Source: Rufibacter roseolus (GTDB lineage Bacteria; Bacteroidota; Bacteroidia; Cytophagales; Hymenobacteraceae). Taken from it: a stretch of 64,000 bases of DNA. Shown here piece by piece: positions 1 through 8,857 of the stretch (position 1 is its first letter; each line of letters opens with the position of its first letter). The DNA is taken from positions 1,426,001-1,490,000 of the forward strand of contig NZ_JAFMSU010000002.1 in assembly GCF_017916365.1 (NCBI RefSeq), written 5' to 3'. The position numbers and the translations under genes were made by a program. The notes beneath the pieces are model-generated. The model did no database searches and was not told the origin of the DNA. It saw nothing but the letters and a program-made list of their open reading frames with translations.

Positions 1-812
1 CCCGGATTGTCAATGGCGGCGGTGGCCACGTCATAGGCTTGCTGGAAATACCATTGAGCATTATGACCATCTGGATCGGTTCTGTTGGCCTCCGGGTAGG
101 TAGGGATGTTCCTTGGGTTCTCCAGCCACCAGGCATACGTTAGATAGGCTTTAGCCAGATACAGACGGGCCAGCGTTTTGGTGGCACCACCGGTCACCCG
201 GCCTCTCTCTGGTAAATCATTGATGGCCGTAAGCAGATCCGGGAAGATGGCTTTGGTGTAAACCTCAGGCACGGTGTTACGCACCGAGGTTCTGCCGGCA
301 TTGGTGTTGAACTTCAGTTCCCCGGCCCCTAAATCCAAAGGCACCCCTCCAAACGTCTGCACCAATTGAAAGTAGTCAAACGCCCGGAAAAACCTGGCCT
401 CAGCTATCAGGGCCTGCGAGATGGTTCCAACGGCGCCGGCATTCTCAATAATACCGTTGGCCGTGTTGATATTGGAGAAGGCGGCTCCCCACAGCACGTC
501 GGCCCGGCTGTTAGACGCAGTGATAATCCCCTGGTCAGACATGTCCATCACCTTGAAGTTCTCGTCCGCATCACGGCCGTAGGTAACTTCATCGGTACCG
601 GTAAGGGTGGCGTTGTAGTAGTAGGCCTGCCCGTAGATATAGCGCAGGTGGGCGTACATGGACGTTAATCCGCCGTTTACACCTCTCTCTGTTTGGAAAA
701 ACTCGGGTGTATAAGTGCTGCGTGGCTCTTCTTCTAAAATATCAGAGCATCCCGCCAGAAACAGCGTCACTACGGCGGTTCCTATTAAAGTCTTTATTCT
801 AAAACGTTTCAT
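1..812 (-). CDS. SusD/RagB-family nutrient-binding outer membrane lipoprotein (C-terminus outside window)
   Basis: This frame is open from an ATG at 812 to the window edge, giving about 270 residues of a protein that usually has 450-600. The start reads MKRFRIKTLIGT and leads into a lipobox LAGC with the lipidated Cys near residue 22, followed by SDILEEEPRS, the usual SusD mature start. Further on are features typical of SusD TPR helices, such as AEARFFRAFDYFQLVQTFGGVPL and LARLYLAKAYLTYAWW (long quoted stretches are split across helices). SusD proteins sit on the cell surface and hand oligosaccharides to the partner SusC. The gene begins 11 bases after the SusC stop, so the two are co-transcribed. 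Substrate is inferred as xylo-oligosaccharide from the neighbouring xylan enzymes. Confidence 0.95.
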   Translation of the reverse strand, partial: MKRFRIKTLIGTAVVTLFLAGCSDILEEEPRSTYTPEFFQTERGVNGGLTSMYAHLRYIYGQAYYYNATLTGTDEVTYGRDADENFKVMDMSDQGIITASNSRADVLWGAAFSNINTANGIIENAGAVGTISQALIAEARFFRAFDYFQLVQTFGGVPLDLGAGELKFNTNAGRTSVRNTVPEVYTKAIFPDLLTAINDLPERGRVTGGATKTLARLYLAKAYLTYAWWLENPRNIPTYPEANRTDPDGHNAQWYFQQAYDVATAAIDNP

Positions 813-823
813 TCTTCTCTTTT

Positions 824-3800
824 TTAGAAAGTGAGATTTAAACCAACCAGATAGGTGCGCGTGGCAGGTGCATTTGTACCTATGGTGAGCAAACGAGGCT
901 GGTAAGCACTGGTTACTGCCGCATTTTCGTTTCCGTAGGAGTTGGTTTCAGGGTCCATACCAGATTCTTTATGGTAAGGTGAGAACATTACAAATGGGTT
1001 CTGGGCGGTAGCGTAAAGCCGCAGTCTGCTTACCCCCACGCCTTTCAGCCAGGCGTTGTTGTCAAAGTTATAGCCCAGGGAGATGGTGCGTACTTTCAGG
1101 TAAGAGGCATCAAAGTAGCCCAGGGTGGTACCGTATTTAGGGTTGTCACCGCTCATCACCCCGCCTGGTTTGGGGTAGTCCGCATCCCTGTTCTCCGGGG
1201 TCCAGTAGTCTACTTTCACGTTACCCCGGCGTCCGCTCATCATATTGAGGTAACCAGAAGATCCGTAAAGCGTGCTGATCAGGATTCCGCCACTTTGGAA
1301 AGCACCTACTGCGCTCAGGTCAAATCCTTTGTAGGCCACGCGGGTATTGAAACCTCCCTGGAAATCTGGGTTCACATCCAGGATCTGGCGGTCCTGAGGT
1401 CCGATTGCTCTGGTTGGGGTACCATCCGGGTTGTATTCGCCGGTATATCTTACTTTGATCATCCCCGCGTTTCCTCCTGGCTCCAGAATGTTCCGGTAAG
1501 GATCCTCTTCCTGCCAAAGACCTATTTTCTCGTAGTCGTAGATCACGTTGATGGGCTCCCCTACAAACCACCAGTTAGCTTCGTCCCTGGTTGAACCGGA
1601 GGCCAGCGATACGATCTTGTTGCGGTTGCCGTACATATTGACTCCCGCCTCCCAGGTCCAGCCGTTAAGGTTGTCCAGGATCACGCCGTTTAATGAAAGC
1701 TCCACCCCTTTGTTCTGGGTAGCCCCAATGTTCTGCACCACGGTGTTCACCCCAGAGGTGCTGGGCAGGTTAACTCTCAGCAGGATGTCTTCTGTGTTGG
1801 TGACATAGTACTCAACCGTACCAGACAGGCGGTGATTAAATAAGCCGAAGTCCAGACCGAAGTTCCAGGTCTTGGAGAACTCCCACCCTAAGTTAGGGTT
1901 AGGCACCTCCGTTACGTACAGACCGGTTTCATAGTCATCCGGACCGAAGTTGTAAGGTCTAGTACCCAAACGACCAAGGGTGGCATAGGGGCTTACCGCC
2001 TGGTTAGAGGTTCTTCCGTAACCCACCCTTAGTTTGAGCATGTCAATCAACTTCACATCCTGCATAAAGGCTTCTCTGGCAATGTTCCAGCCAACGGATA
2101 CGGCAGGATACGTGTGCCATTTATAGCCAGGGGCCAGCCTTGAGGAACCATCTGAGCGCACGGTGGCGGTTAACATGTACCGGTCATCATAAGAATACAT
2201 GGCACGTCCCATCCAGGACATTAAACCACTCTTAAAGTAGTCACCAGGATTGGAGATCACGTTGATTTCACCGGCAGACTGGCCCAGGTTGTAGAACTGG
2301 AAAGCATCTGACGGAATATCCCTGGCAGTGATGGTGGCTCTGTTGAATTTGGTATCTGAAGCCGAGTACAACCCTACAACGTTGATCATATGCTTCTCAG
2401 CAAAAGTGCGGTCATAGGTTACCAGGTTCTCAATGGTCCAGTCAGTGGTGGTGGAGTTGCTGACAGAAGCCGTGGAAGGTGTGGTGGCAGTGGCGCTACC
2501 AATACCCATGGCGGTATAGGCGCCGTTATTACTCTGGCGATAGTTCAAGCCCAGGTTCACCCGGTACTTCAAGCCCTGGATCCCAGGAATCTGCACCTCA
2601 CCGTACAGCGTATTGTAGGTACCAAAAGCTCTGGTTTCATTCAGCCAGCTATCGCTTAAATCCTCCACTACATCCCTGGTATAAGCCCACTGCTCATCCA
2701 AAGGCATTCTGATGGTTCTTTTCAAGGTTCCATCTGGGTTATAAGGGTTGGCAATAGGCGACATGCTCAACACCCCGTACAAGCCCACGTTAGATCCTTC
2801 GGTCACGTTGTAGTTATTGTAGGTAGTGAACCCGAAGCGGAGATGTTTTCCCACTCCCTGATCCAGGGCACCACGTACTGAGTACCGGGTAAATTGCTGG
2901 GATGGAATCACCCCTTCTTCTTTATAATAACCCGCGTTGAAGTTGTAACTTCCCTGCTCTGTACCCCCTGAAACCCCTAAGTCATGGTTCATCTGGATAC
3001 CGGTTCTGTATAACAGGTCCTGCCAGTCGGTGTTCACTTCATCAGACTCATCCAGGGCATTGTTGTAGATTCCGGCTGTCTTGCGGAGCGCGGCAAACTC
3101 AGGACCGCTCATCATAGGATACTTGGCGAATAGTGTTTTAGCTCCCACAAAAGTGTTGTAGCTCACCTGGGCTTTCTGGCCTTGTTTTCCGCGGTGGGTG
3201 GTCACCAGGATTACCCCGTTGGCTCCACGTGAACCGTAGATGGCAGTAGCAGAGGCATCTTTCAGAATGTCCACACTGGCGATGTCATTGGGGTTGATAT
3301 CCCCTATTGAACCGGCAAACGGAATCCCGTCCAATACTACCAGTGGCTCGTTGCCGGCCGTAAGGGAACGCGTACCCCTGATTCTGATCTGGGTGGTGGC
3401 ACCTGGCTGGGAAGAGGATTGGGCAAACTCCACACCGGGCAAACGGCCCTGCAAAGCCTGCGAGATGTTGGCCGAGGGCACTTCGCGCAGAGCCTCTCCT
3501 TTGATGGAAGCCACTGAACCGGTCACCGCTTCTTCTCTTTGCACACCGTATCCCACTACCACCACTTCATCAATGGTCTGCTGGTCGGTGGGCAAGGTCA
3601 CGTTGATGGAGGTTCTGTTGTTGATGGCTACTTCCTGGGTAACGTACCCAATGAAAGAGTACACCAGGGTTCCGGTTCCATTGGGCACTGAGATGGTGTA
3701 GTTCCCTTCTACATCGGTAGGAGCAGCGGTGGTGGATCCTTTCAGCAGGACTGTCACGCCCGGCAGACCACCTCCGGCATTGTCAGTTACCCGGCCTTTT

Positions 3801-3937
3801 ACCGTTAAGCCGCCTTGGGCGAAGGAGGGCAAACTTGCCATGAGGGCCACCACCAGCAGGAACGCCAGTTTAAGGATTTCCAATTTCCGAAGGCGCAAAA
3901 TGGAAGATCTGGGGTTTTGGGTAATATTACCTTTCAT
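824..3937 (-). CDS. SusC/RagA-family TonB-linked outer membrane transporter
   Basis: The protein of about 1037 residues imports oligosaccharides through the outer membrane using TonB energy. After a signal peptide ending near SFAQ come a carboxypeptidase-regulatory-like domain (VKGRVTDNAGGGLPGVTVLLKG), a TonB box region (DEVVVVGYG), a plug domain with the family hallmark DILKDASATAIYGSRGANG, and a beta-barrel ending in a terminal aromatic (LNLTF). The frame extends upstream to 4078, but I chose the ATG at 3937 because MKGNITQNPRSS leads directly into the signal peptide. It precedes the SusD gene in one operon and diverges from the LacI-type regulator. The family is certain; a xylan-derived substrate is inference from context. 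Confidence 0.97.
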   Translation of the reverse strand: MKGNITQNPRSSILRLRKLEILKLAFLLVVALMASLPSFAQGGLTVKGRVTDNAGGGLPGVTVLLKGSTTAAPTDVEGNYTISVPNGTGTLVYSFIGYVTQEVAINNRTSINVTLPTDQQTIDEVVVVGYGVQREEAVTGSVASIKGEALREVPSANISQALQGRLPGVEFAQSSSQPGATTQIRIRGTRSLTAGNEPLVVLDGIPFAGSIGDINPNDIASVDILKDASATAIYGSRGANGVILVTTHRGKQGQKAQVSYNTFVGAKTLFAKYPMMSGPEFAALRKTAGIYNNALDESDEVNTDWQDLLYRTGIQMNHDLGVSGGTEQGSYNFNAGYYKEEGVIPSQQFTRYSVRGALDQGVGKHLRFGFTTYNNYNVTEGSNVGLYGVLSMSPIANPYNPDGTLKRTIRMPLDEQWAYTRDVVEDLSDSWLNETRAFGTYNTLYGEVQIPGIQGLKYRVNLGLNYRQSNNGAYTAMGIGSATATTPSTASVSNSTTTDWTIENLVTYDRTFAEKHMINVVGLYSASDTKFNRATITARDIPSDAFQFYNLGQSAGEINVISNPGDYFKSGLMSWMGRAMYSYDDRYMLTATVRSDGSSRLAPGYKWHTYPAVSVGWNIAREAFMQDVKLIDMLKLRVGYGRTSNQAVSPYATLGRLGTRPYNFGPDDYETGLYVTEVPNPNLGWEFSKTWNFGLDFGLFNHRLSGTVEYYVTNTEDILLRVNLPSTSGVNTVVQNIGATQNKGVELSLNGVILDNLNGWTWEAGVNMYGNRNKIVSLASGSTRDEANWWFVGEPINVIYDYEKIGLWQEEDPYRNILEPGGNAGMIKVRYTGEYNPDGTPTRAIGPQDRQILDVNPDFQGGFNTRVAYKGFDLSAVGAFQSGGILISTLYGSSGYLNMMSGRRGNVKVDYWTPENRDADYPKPGGVMSGDNPKYGTTLGYFDASYLKVRTISLGYNFDNNAWLKGVGVSRLRLYATAQNPFVMFSPYHKESGMDPETNSYGNENAAVTSAYQPRLLTIGTNAPATRTYLVGLNLTF

Positions 3938-4204
3938 ACATAAGATTGTTAGGTTGAATGTGCAGTTAAGGGTAAGGGAAAGTATATGTTCAAGTAAGAA
4001 TTGGGTATTCACTATGCTGCAAGGCGGGTCAGGTTTACCTGGCACCACCCCTCTCTTTCCGGGCCTGAGCACATCCACTTGGATTTTTAGGCTTTCTTGT
4101 TGGCTTAAGCCATGTTTTACTGCTTACTGCCGTCACCTTTGGGGATCTGAAATCCCCATCCTCTCCTATGCTCTTCACAAACTTGAATATAATTTTCTAA
4201 GATT

Positions 4205-4216
4205 GCAACCGATTTC
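4205..4216. promoter_or_regulatory. Candidate LacI-family operator (susC side)
   Basis: GCAACCGATTTC is an imperfect inverted repeat with the central CG typical of LacI-family operators. It matches the second site at 4481 in 11 of 12 bases, and the match continues into the flanking ATA. It lies about 270 bases upstream of the SusC start. Confidence 0.55.
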
Positions 4217-4480
4217 ATAATTTTTTTCAAAACTCCTTTCATGATTTAGCCCTTGATTTTAAAAATATGGAAACAAAAGACTTATTGTTTCTTTTTTACC
4301 CGCGCCATTAACCCTTCAAAATAGTTTACAGCCGCATTATTCTTCTTCATAAGCCAACTTTCCACCCTTACCTACCTCGTAATAGAGGTTTTAAAGCTAC
4401 TTTTCAGGCTTTGGCCTAAAAGAGGCAACCCCAATTCAGGCGTAAATCCCTATATTAAAATCTGATACTTTTAAATAATT

Positions 4481-4492
4481 GAAACCGATTTC
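4481..4492. promoter_or_regulatory. Candidate LacI-family operator (autoregulatory)
   Basis: GAAACCGATTTC is a near-perfect palindrome of the GAAANCGNTTTC type. It lies 31 bases before the regulator's ATG and abuts the TATATTTG octamer at 4494, a position that would block transcription. Autoregulation is inference. Confidence 0.65.
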
Positions 4493-4522
4493 ATATATTT
4501 GTTATCGAACGAAGAGAATAAC

Positions 4523-5575
4523 ATGGAGAAGGAAATCACCATTTATGATATAGCGCGGGAATTAGACCTTTCTCCCACCACGGTAAGCAGGGCTTTGAAT
4601 GACCATCCGGCGGTCAATCATAAGACCAAGCAGCGCATCTCAGAGGCGGCCACTCAGATGGGCTATCGTTCAAATATGTTCGCCAGCAACCTCCGGAAGC
4701 AGCGCACCAACACCATCGGCTTGATTGTCCCTAGACTGGATAGTCCTTTTCACTCTTCGGTGATTGCGGGGATGGAGAAAGTAGCCAACGAGGAAGGTTA
4801 TAACCTCATTATCAGCCAGTCACTGGAGACCATGCAGAAAGAGAAGGCCAACGCCAATGCCATGTTCAACAGCCGCGTTGACGGACTACTGGTGTCCCTG
4901 TCTTTTGAGACCGAGAACCTGGACCATTTTGAGAGCTTTATCTCCAAAGGCATTCCGGTGATCTTCTATGACCGCGTGGCCGACCATAAAGACTGCACCA
5001 GCATTGTGATAGACAACCTGCAGGCTGCCTACAAAGCCACCTCGCACCTCATTGAGCAGGGCTGCACCAACATTGTGCACATCACGGGTAATCTTAAACG
5101 GAACGTGTACGCAGACCGCCTCAAAGGCTACAAATACGCGCTGGTGGACCATGACCTGCCCTTTACAGACAGCAACGTGATCATCAGCCAGATGACGGAA
5201 GAAGCAGGGAAAGAAGCGGCCCAGCAGATTCTCCGCATGGACCCGCTCCCCGATGGCATCTTCGTCTCCAACGATCTCTGTGCAGTGAGCTGCATCAAGG
5301 CCCTGAAGAAAGCCGGGGTTTCTATCCCCAAGGACATCGCGGTGATCGGGTTTAACAATGACGCCATCTCGCGGGTGATTGAGCCCAACCTGACCACCGT
5401 CAATTACCCAAGCCAGGAAATGGGCGAAGTGGCCTTGAAGGTGCTGCTGGTACAGATGAACGGCACCGGCGAGCGGATTCCCGGCAACACCATCCACCTG
5501 CGGTCTGAACTGATCATCCGGGAATCATCCCTGAGGAGCAAAGCCAGTACCAAGAAAAAAGCGGTCATCTTGTAA
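4523..5575 (+). CDS. LacI-family transcriptional regulator
   Basis: The 350-residue protein has an N-terminal helix-turn-helix and hinge (ITIYDIARELDLSPTTVSRALNDHPAV, quoted in two halves: ITIYDIARELDLSP and TTVSRALNDHPAV) and a periplasmic-binding-protein-like sugar sensor domain, including the stretches NTIGLIVPRLDSPFHSSV and DIAVIGFNND. The frame opens at a TTG at 4499, but the ATG at 4523 gives MEKEITIYDIA, the usual family start. It probably represses or activates the flanking SusC/SusD and GH67 genes in response to a xylan breakdown product. Bacteroidota glycan loci more often use hybrid two-component or SusR regulators, so a LacI regulator here is notable but not unique. Confidence 0.95.
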   Translation: MEKEITIYDIARELDLSPTTVSRALNDHPAVNHKTKQRISEAATQMGYRSNMFASNLRKQRTNTIGLIVPRLDSPFHSSVIAGMEKVANEEGYNLIISQSLETMQKEKANANAMFNSRVDGLLVSLSFETENLDHFESFISKGIPVIFYDRVADHKDCTSIVIDNLQAAYKATSHLIEQGCTNIVHITGNLKRNVYADRLKGYKYALVDHDLPFTDSNVIISQMTEEAGKEAAQQILRMDPLPDGIFVSNDLCAVSCIKALKKAGVSIPKDIAVIGFNNDAISRVIEPNLTTVNYPSQEMGEVALKVLLVQMNGTGERIPGNTIHLRSELIIRESSLRSKASTKKKAVIL

Positions 5576-5656
5576 GCCTCCGGCGCCACCTCCTTCAAAA
5601 CAGTGGTTTGCAAAGGAACGGCGCCGGATTCTTTTCAATAGATAATGCTCTTACAA

Positions 5657-5687
5657 GCTGTTTTAAGCCCGATTTTCTTTAAACAGC
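5657..5687 (+). terminator. Weak hairpin after lacI-like gene
   Basis: GCTGTTTTAAG and CTTTAAACAGC can pair imperfectly around a 9-base loop. There is no long T-run after it, so it may attenuate rather than fully stop transcription into the GH67 gene 46 bases on. Confidence 0.35.
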
Positions 5688-5732
5688 CCAGAAACACCCC
5701 CTAAGCCAACCTAACAAACGCCCCCTTTGCCT

Positions 5733-7901
5733 ATGAACCTAAGCAAGAAGTTTTTCAGTCTCGCCCTGCTGGTGGTCCTCTTTCTTTGCCAACTTCCCTC
5801 CCGAGCCGAGGATGGTTACCGCCTATGGCAACGCTATGACCTGGTGCAGAACAAAGGCCTCCTGAAACAGTACCGCAAAAGCTTAGGCGAAGTGGTGGTG
5901 CAGGGTGCCTCCCCTACCCTGACGGTGGTGAAAGACGAACTGGAGATGGGTCTGGGCGGACTTCTGGGTTCAAAGGTGACCGTCTCTGACCAGGCCTCTA
6001 AAAAAGGAGGATTGGTAGTCGGCACACCCGCTACCTCTTCCCTCATCAAAGAACTGGGGCTGGACCAGAGATTGAAGGAAGTGGGCCAGGAAGGTTTTCT
6101 GCTGCTTTCACAGAAACACAAAGGAAACAACTACACCGTCATCGCGGCCAACTCTGAGAAAGGGGTTCTGTACGGCACTTTCCACCTGCTGCGCTTGCTG
6201 CAGACCCAGCAGAGCCTTGGGGCCCTAAACGTAAGCAGCAGCCCCAAGACCAAACTGCGCATCTTAAACCATTGGGACAACCTGGACCGCACCGTGGAGC
6301 GCGGCTACGCCGGATTCTCCATCTGGGACTGGCACAAACTCCCTGACTATATTGACCAGCGCTACATTGACTACGCCCGCGCCAATGCCTCCATCGGGAT
6401 CAACGGCACCGTGCTCACCAACGTGAACGCCAACTCGCTGGTGCTTACCCCGGAGTACCTGGTCAAAGTAAAAGCCCTCGCCGATACTTTCCGGCCGTAC
6501 GGCATCAAAGTGTACCTGACCGCCCGCTTCAGCTCGCCCATTGAAATAGGAAAGCTCAAAACTGCCGATCCGCTGGACCCGGCGGTTAGAGCCTGGTGGA
6601 AAAGCAAAGTGGACGAGATCTATACCTACATCCCAGATTTCGGGGGATTCACGGTGAAGGCCAACTCAGAAGGGCAGCCCGGCCCGCAGAACTACAAGCG
6701 CTCCCACGCCGACGGCGCCAACATGCTGGCCGAGGTACTCGCGCCCAGAGGCGGAATTATGATGTGGCGCGCCTTTGTGTATGACAACAACGTACCCGAT
6801 GACCGCCACAAACAAGCCTACACCGAGTTCAAGCCGCTGGACGGCACTTTCCAGGGCAACGTGCTGGTGCAGGTGAAGAACGGTGCCATTGATTTTCAGC
6901 CGCGTGAGCCGTTTCACCCGTTGTTCGGGGCCATGCCCAAAACGCCGCTCATGATGGAGTTCCAGATCACGCAGGAATACCTGGGCCAGGGCACGCACCT
7001 GGCCTACCTGGCACCTATGTTCAAGGAAACGCTGGCTACTGACACCTACGCCAAAGGCAAAGGCTCCACGGTGGGCAAGATAGTGGACGGCTCTCTGGAC
7101 AACCACCCCATCTCGGGCATGGCGGGCGTTTCCAACATCGGGAACGACAGGAACTGGACGAGCCATCCTTTTGGGCAAGCCAATTGGTACGCCTTCGGCC
7201 GCCTGGCCTGGGACCATGAACTGACCTCTGAGGGCATTGCCGAGGAATGGATCAAAATGACTTTCTCCAACGCCCCGGCCCAAATTAACCCTATCAAGCA
7301 GATGATGATGGGTTCGCGCGAGGCGGTGGTGAACTACATGACACCCATGGGCCTGCACCACCTCATGGGCTGGAGCCACCACTACGGACCCGGTCCCTGG
7401 ATCAAAGACAAACCCCGCGCCGACTGGACCTCGGTGTACTACCACCGCGCCGATGAGAAAGGCATAGGCTTTGACCGCACCAAAACCGGCAGCAACGCTT
7501 TGTCACAGTATGCCCCTGAGGTACAGGCCCAGTGGGGAAATCCCGCCAACTGCCCAGAAGAAGTGTTGCTGTGGTTCCACCACGTAGCCTGGGACGCGAA
7601 AACTAAATCCGGACGGACGCTGTGGGATGAGTTGTGCTACCGCTACTCTGGGGGTGTGGACTCCGTAAGAGCCATGCAGAAAACCTGGAACTCTCTGGCC
7701 GGACAAGTAGATAAGGAAAGGTTTGAGCAGGTGAAACAATACCTGGCCATCCAGGAGAAAGACGCCCGCTGGTGGCGCGATGCCTGCCTTTTGTACTTCC
7801 AAACGTTCTCCAAAAGGCCTATTCCGCAGGAGCTTGAGAAACCGCAGGGTACTTTAGAGGAGTTTATGAAAATAGAGCCCAAATTCGCTCCGGGCATCTG
7901 A
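5733..7901 (+). CDS. aguA: GH67 alpha-glucuronidase
   Basis: This 722-residue exported enzyme (signal peptide MNLSKKFFSLALLVVLFL) removes 4-O-methyl-glucuronic acid from the ends of xylo-oligosaccharides. It shows the GH67 signatures ERGYAGFSIWDWHKLPDY and GGFTVKANSEGQPGP. Candidate catalytic residues are Glu313 (acid), Asp387 and Glu415. Their spacing closely follows the known trio of the Cellvibrio enzyme (Glu292, Asp365, Glu393), offset by 21-22 residues. The start is the ATG at 5733; a TTG six bases earlier is less likely. The length is normal for the family. It heads a short operon with the SDR gene 23 bases downstream. Confidence 0.96.
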   Translation: MNLSKKFFSLALLVVLFLCQLPSRAEDGYRLWQRYDLVQNKGLLKQYRKSLGEVVVQGASPTLTVVKDELEMGLGGLLGSKVTVSDQASKKGGLVVGTPATSSLIKELGLDQRLKEVGQEGFLLLSQKHKGNNYTVIAANSEKGVLYGTFHLLRLLQTQQSLGALNVSSSPKTKLRILNHWDNLDRTVERGYAGFSIWDWHKLPDYIDQRYIDYARANASIGINGTVLTNVNANSLVLTPEYLVKVKALADTFRPYGIKVYLTARFSSPIEIGKLKTADPLDPAVRAWWKSKVDEIYTYIPDFGGFTVKANSEGQPGPQNYKRSHADGANMLAEVLAPRGGIMMWRAFVYDNNVPDDRHKQAYTEFKPLDGTFQGNVLVQVKNGAIDFQPREPFHPLFGAMPKTPLMMEFQITQEYLGQGTHLAYLAPMFKETLATDTYAKGKGSTVGKIVDGSLDNHPISGMAGVSNIGNDRNWTSHPFGQANWYAFGRLAWDHELTSEGIAEEWIKMTFSNAPAQINPIKQMMMGSREAVVNYMTPMGLHHLMGWSHHYGPGPWIKDKPRADWTSVYYHRADEKGIGFDRTKTGSNALSQYAPEVQAQWGNPANCPEEVLLWFHHVAWDAKTKSGRTLWDELCYRYSGGVDSVRAMQKTWNSLAGQVDKERFEQVKQYLAIQEKDARWWRDACLLYFQTFSKRPIPQELEKPQGTLEEFMKIEPKFAPGI

Positions 7902-7924
7902 TAAAGAACTTAACACAAGAAAAC

Positions 7925-8683
7925 ATGTACCACCACAACACCCCCCCCACCAAAACAGCCATTGTCACGGGCGGCGGCTCAGGCATTGGCCTGGCCATTG
8001 TAGAGAAATTCATTCAGGAGAACATCAAAACCATTGTCATTGGCCGCGATGAGCAGAAACTGGCCAGCGCCAGAGAGGCCTTCGGGGAACTGTGCGTGAC
8101 CATTTCCCATGACCTGAGCGACCTGGCCGGCATCCCGGCCCTGGTGGAGCAGATCAGTAGCGAGCACGGCAGGATAGACATCCTGGTGAACAACGCGGGC
8201 ATCAACCTGAAGAAGAACTTTGAGGAGGTAACCGATGAGGAGTTCCAGCGCATCCTGCTCACGAACGTGACGGCGGTGTTCGCCCTGAGCCGCGAGGTGG
8301 TGAAAACCATGTTGCCGCTGGGCGCCGGCGCCATCGTGAACATCAGTTCCATGGCCTCGCAGTACGGTTTACCCAAAGTGATTGCCTACACCGCCTCCAA
8401 ATCGGCGATTGAAGGCATGACGCGGGCCATGGCGACCGAGTTGTCACCCAACGGCATCCGGGTGAACTGCGTGGCCCCTGGGTTCATCGCCACCGCCATG
8501 TCGGCCAAAGCCCTGAACAACGATCCTGAGCGCAAGAACAAGGTCATGGGCCGCACGCCCATGGGCAAACTGGGCACTCCCGCCGATGTAGCAGATGCCG
8601 TGTACTTCCTCTCCACCGATGGCGCCAAATATGTAACGGGCACCGTACTTCCGGTGGATGGCGGCAATTCCATCGGGTTCTAA
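7925..8683 (+). CDS. SDR-family oxidoreductase
   Basis: The 252-residue cytoplasmic protein is a classical short-chain dehydrogenase: TGGGSGIG nucleotide-binding loop near residue 15, NNAG, an ISS...YTASK catalytic Ser-Tyr-Lys set, and the C-terminal VTGTVLPVDGG. Similar enzymes act on sugar acids or polyols. Sitting directly behind the alpha-glucuronidase, it could process glucuronate or a xylose derivative, but the sequence alone does not fix the substrate. It shares the GH67 transcript and is followed by a strong hairpin. Confidence 0.93.
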   Translation: MYHHNTPPTKTAIVTGGGSGIGLAIVEKFIQENIKTIVIGRDEQKLASAREAFGELCVTISHDLSDLAGIPALVEQISSEHGRIDILVNNAGINLKKNFEEVTDEEFQRILLTNVTAVFALSREVVKTMLPLGAGAIVNISSMASQYGLPKVIAYTASKSAIEGMTRAMATELSPNGIRVNCVAPGFIATAMSAKALNNDPERKNKVMGRTPMGKLGTPADVADAVYFLSTDGAKYVTGTVLPVDGGNSIGF

Positions 8684-8712
8684 ACCACAACTTCTTTAAA
8701 GCGAAACCTTCT

Positions 8713-8756
8713 ACCCGTTTCAGACCTGATTATTCAGAATCGGGCCTGAAACGGGT
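8713..8756 (+). terminator. Terminator-like hairpin after SDR gene
   Basis: ACCCGTTTCAG at 8713 pairs perfectly with CTGAAACGGGT at 8746, and the stem continues inward with G:U pairs to a short loop. A moderately T-rich stretch follows at about 8766. It separates the GH67-SDR unit from the xylanase gene. Confidence 0.75.
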
Positions 8757-8800
8757 GAGAATCACCTTCCTTTTAAAGAATGTTCGTTATTAATTTGCTT

Positions 8801-8816
8801 ATGCCAACGTTGGCAT
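8801..8816. promoter_or_regulatory. 16-base perfect palindrome upstream of xylanase
   Basis: ATGCCAACGTTGGCAT is perfectly self-complementary with a central CG, like LacI-family operators, and lies 42 bases before the xylanase start. An identical copy occurs at 39559-39574 near the other carbohydrate block. Its binding protein is not identified. Confidence 0.65.
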
Positions 8817-8857
8817 TTATTATTACAGAATATATAAGCTGATTGAATTCTAAGTCC

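Larger units (their letters stand above)
3938..4522. promoter_or_regulatory. Divergent intergenic region between susC-like and lacI-like genes
   Basis: This region of 585 bases has no convincing gene and must carry both divergent promoters. It contains two LacI-type operator candidates (listed separately) and an AT-rich element ATTTTAAAAATAT at 4256-4268 that resembles elements just upstream of the GH9 and esterase genes later in the window. An octamer TATATTTG at 4494-4501 fits the Bacteroidota -7 box TAnnTTTG, but I see no clear partner box at the usual spacing. Confidence 0.6.

Noticed and set aside
5128..5403. Minus-strand frames inside the lacI-like gene, and similar shadows in other large genes
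   Set aside because: They are antisense to genes with clear domains and arise from high-GC codon bias.
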